Positions 61,241 through 64,000 of a DNA stretch of 64,000 bases are shown here, piece by piece. Source of the stretch: Lithospermum erythrorhizon (Eukaryota; Streptophyta; Magnoliopsida; Boraginales; Boraginaceae). The stretch's first letter is position 1, and each line of letters opens with the position of its first letter. Position numbers and translations under genes: made by a program. Under the pieces are notes generated by a model that was given only the letters and a program-made list of their open reading frames with translations, was not told the DNA's origin and did not search any database. The stretch spans positions 1 to 64,000 of the forward strand of contig JADFUC010001625.1 of NCBI GenBank assembly GCA_019722365.1, given 5' to 3'.

Positions 61241-61560
61241 CCAGCGAGGCGCACTCTCAGCACAACCACTGCAAAGGAGCGCATGGCCCAAACTACTGGA
61301 ATTACATCCACCCGGCATCCCAGACCCAAAGCTCAAGGAAGCAAGAGTCGACCGAAGGGTTCGGGAACCCGCCTTGGGATAAACTCTGGCCCCTCCATCA
61401 TATAGACGACAGCTTCACCAAATTTCCGCGCCTCATTCACTGCATCATTCTCGAAAAATAAGCACTCATCACAGACGATGCAACCTTTTAGCGATAAAAG
61501 ATAGTAGTAGTAATAATTAGTGACGTTTTAAGGGAAAAAAACAAGTTGCGAATTTGGTTT
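61241..61560. other. Unassigned stretch
   Basis: The first part may be primer-binding and leader sequence of the preceding LTR; the rest is AT-rich with no feature seen. Confidence 0.35.
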
Positions 61561-61574
61561 AATAGTAAATATAC

Positions 61575-61584
61575 ATATATATAA
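61575..61584 (+). promoter_or_regulatory. TATA-like element before the possible gene start
   Basis: ATATATATAA lies about 80 bp upstream of the ATG at 61664, a usual distance for a plant promoter with a short leader. It is in AT-rich DNA, so chance is possible. Confidence 0.35.
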
Positions 61585-61663
61585 GTCTTGAAGAGGCAGC
61601 AAGAAACCTCTATTCTTCATCAGTTCTACGTTATTTATTCCGTATGTTGTGCATGCAGTCATA

Positions 61664-61895
61664 ATGGCATTGGGTATTCGGTAAGTACATCTTTGTCCAA
61701 ATCCATACTATGAATGAAAAATCAACCAAGAAGCATGTGCCATGTGAGTGGATCAAGCAATAATTCTATGGATCTGCATCAAGTCGTAGCATTCTCCATT
61801 TGAAAACTAAATTATTTTTCAAACTTAGGAGATTCAATCTACGACTGAGCATGTGCATTGGAGATTTTGTTTGGGGTCTTGCCGCATTCTTTGGG
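61664..61895 (+). CDS. Possible two-exon 5' end of a selenoprotein K-like small membrane protein gene
   Basis: An ATG at 61664 opens a 17-nt exon ending at 61680, followed directly by GTAAGT. A candidate acceptor, TTTTTCAAACTTAG, ends at 61828, giving a 148-bp intron. Joining 61664-61680 to 61829-61895 keeps the frame for 28 codons, and the second exon ends before GTAAAA. The second exon reads RLSMCIGDFVWGLAAFFG; animal and plant selenoprotein K-like proteins have a similar RLSxIxDFFWGIxxF segment, the start of their single membrane helix. Plant versions lack selenocysteine. The similarity covers only about 18 residues with one gap, and I found no downstream exon before repeats begin near 62100. 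It may be a truncated or chance structure. Confidence 0.3.
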
Positions 61896-62470
61896 GTAAA
61901 AACAGAAATATGTATCAATCTTGAGTAATTTAATCAATCAATTTCTGGATTGTTCGCAATTTATTATCAATATAATGTTTGATATTCCGAATATGGCCAA
62001 CGTTACAACAACATATTTGACTCTCTTCTACGGTTGCGTGTCTGAGCCCACGCTAATTCTGATTTCTTATGGTACCACATGGTCGTTAACAAGTCGGTTA
62101 TTGAATCAACCTTCAACCGATTCGGTTCATTCTACGAATCGAGTAGACTCGTGACTCAACTCATAAAAGGATCGAGTTGAAATAAAACCCCGACTCGATT
62201 AGTACCGAGATGAACTCGAAATGATCGAAAAATGACCTTAACAGAACCGTTAATCCTACGATAATCACAAGAAAAATCAAAGTATGGCACCCTATTTAAA
62301 CTCCCAAATTCGGGACACTTAATTAAAATCCCCAATTTTGAAACCGGAATAAGAAAATCGAGTTCTTGCATCAATAATATAATAATCAATTGACTATAAA
62401 TAAAATTTCAATTTTCCTCGAATGGGCTACATAAGTATACCCTGACAATTTACAAGTCCTAGTATATTAT
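61896..62470. other. Unassigned DNA behind the possible gene start
   Basis: A 77-codon forward frame at 61921-62154 has no known domain. CGACTCGATTAG and GACTCGTGACTCAACTC words around 62140-62200 are locally repetitive. Confidence 0.35.
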
Positions 62471-62494
62471 AAAAAAAAAAAAAAAAAAAAAAAA
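62471..62494 (+). repeat. Poly-A run of 24 bases
   Basis: Uninterrupted homopolymer after AGTATATTAT. It could be the tail of a retroposed sequence, but no upstream retroposon body or target duplication was identified. Confidence 0.9.
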
Positions 62495-62964
62495 GATTAG
62501 TTATACGCGAAGTACGCTCGACTACGCAAATTATTTTATTATTTTTATAATAAAATTATAATGAAAAATAAATAAATTTTTAAAAAAACTAAAAGAATAA
62601 GACGTAAAAGCTACTTCACAGAAGATAAAGATGTAAGATCGTGAAACAACTTTTTATTTTCTCAAGGATACTCACTTTTGAAAAGACATTTAGTAGATAA
62701 TATTTATGTAAGATAGCCATTGGTAATTTATTCATAGCTTACACCACGGAAGAAGTTAATAATAAAATTAAAATAAAATAAAAATTTAAGGGTATAATGT
62801 TTAAATACATTAATTTTGGCCACTAGAATCGCTAATCCACCCTCGTATTACTATATACAATCAAGCTATTCTCACAAGGGTCAAATACCGTCATACGCTA
62901 GCGAGCCAAGTGGCTACCTATAAAGGTTTTTTTTGTCGTATTTTTTTTTCTTTTTTTTTTTTAT
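62495..62964. other. AT-rich spacer
   Basis: No feature recognised; ends in poly-T runs near 62927-62962. Confidence 0.5.
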
Positions 62965-63690
62965 AAAAGAAACTTGATAAATTAATACTAATATCAAGCT
63001 TTTAATAAACTCTAAAGATAATATTTTCGCTTCCGACTGGGATGAGCCAGCTAAATTAAACATCTGTGTTTTTTTGTTTCTTTTACATTTTTTTTTTCGC
63101 AATTAATAACCATCAAAATTCGATAAATTAATACTGATTATTTAATAAACTCTAAGCGAAAGCAGTTTTTTTACAATCACATCTACAGTAGAAGCTCGAT
63201 AAAATAATAAGCGCATGGCTACTTTTTTTTTTGAAACTCGATAATTTTTTTTTGAAACACGATTATTTAATAACTATCTAAGCTAATAATTCGTGTTTTT
63301 TTGTTCTTTTTTAATTTTTTTTTGTAATTATCAATTCACTGTGATAAATTCAATAAATTAATACTGAATTTTAGTTTAATAAACTTTTAATATAATATTT
63401 TTTTCCGTCCTAACTCGAGAATGGTGGTAAATTAACTACGTGAGAAACTCGATAAATTAACTACGTAGAAACTCGATAAATTAATACTCGATTATTATTT
63501 AGACAAAACTCTGCGATAATATTTTCGCATTTGGCCCCAACTCTGTGGATGTAGTACTAAATTAATAATTCAGGCTTTTTTCGCTCCTCTTTAAGAAATA
63601 TTTTTTTTCAGAATTATCAACTATAAAGTAGTAAACTCAATAAATTAATATTTGATTATTTAATAAACTCTCTGTGATAATATTTTTCAC
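62965..63690 (+). repeat. Degenerate tandem array of CTCGATAAATTAATACT units
   Basis: The core word (A)CTCGATAAATTAATACT, followed by ATTATTTAATAAACTCT and GATAATATTTTCGC, recurs with variation at about 62971, 63119, 63346, 63465 and 63636. Spacing is irregular (roughly 120-230 bp), and poly-T runs and CCGACT/CCAACTC words lie between the units. It looks like repeated insertion or internal duplication of one small AT-rich element. Confidence 0.75.
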
Positions 63691-64000
63691 AAATTCCGAC
63701 TAAGGAACAGCGCTTAAATTAATTATTTGCTTAAACTATAAGATAATAATTTTTATAATTCAACTAAGTTTAAACAACTCCAACTTTAATTGAACCACTT
63801 TTTATGTCATTAAGTGCAATAAGTTGTGTGATTACTAATTACCGTAATGGTCATTATGTTGCAACTTCATATTTAAACAAGTGACTAAATTCTTTTCAGT
63901 TCATGAACTATGCTCCGAATTATTACAACTAATACCTACGGCCAAGTTAATCTTTCACGATATTATAACGCTTAATCCCATATTTAATTTAACAATCAAT
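63691..64000. other. AT-rich end of window
   Basis: No feature recognised. Confidence 0.5.

Noticed and set aside
62965..63690. CRISPR-like array
   Set aside because: Units are degenerate, unequally spaced and in a plant nuclear context; not a CRISPR.

Overview
This window is nuclear DNA of a flowering plant, most likely a eudicot. The evidence is plant-type Ty1/copia and Ty3/gypsy (Tat-type) retrotransposons, a FAR1/OTU-type Mutator-like transposon, Stowaway MITEs with a TA target site, a pol III SINE, and a plastid trnG-GCC remnant with the plastid sequence pattern. No long open reading frame exists. Almost every recognisable protein is broken by stops and by one- or two-base indels, so this is a transposon graveyard (or a consensus with residual indel errors) and not a gene-bearing locus.

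Layout. 1-0.35 kb: plastid-derived sequence ending in a decayed trnG-GCC. 0.4-2.3 kb: short dispersed and tandem repeats. 2.6-9.8 kb: three copies of one 2.3-2.6 kb LTR-like repeat, one forward and two reversed; the third is a probable solo LTR. 10-15 kb: unassigned AT-rich DNA with one MITE. 15.3-18.9 kb: a Mutator-like element with about 250-bp terminal inverted repeats and a dead transposase/OTU gene on the minus strand. 19-29 kb: AT-rich DNA with an inverted-repeat cluster, two MITEs and a SINE with a perfect 17-bp target-site duplication. 29.2-34.7 kb: a copia element with two LTRs, gag, and the end of integrase, RT and RNase H, plus a foreign insert between gag and pol.

36-60 kb is a nest of one Tat-type gypsy family. 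A forward copy (LTR, gag, protease) is interrupted at 38.6-46.6 kb by a second LTR element with no recognisable pol. Then come a head-to-head LTR junction, a forward copy retaining only integrase, a shared LTR, a reversed copy (51.1-57.6 kb) with gag-PR-RT-RNaseH-IN in order, and finally the RT-integrase end and LTR of another forward copy. All three integrase tails end at the same short motif and stop codon.

The right end (60.4-64 kb) holds an LTR-like promoter fragment, a possible two-exon gene start resembling selenoprotein K-like membrane proteins, a 24-base poly-A run and an array of degenerate repeats. Nothing here is a clearly new biological system. The most useful leads are the possible gene start at 61.66 kb, the SINE, the OTU-MULE, and the conserved 1.4-kb region between gypsy pol and its LTR.
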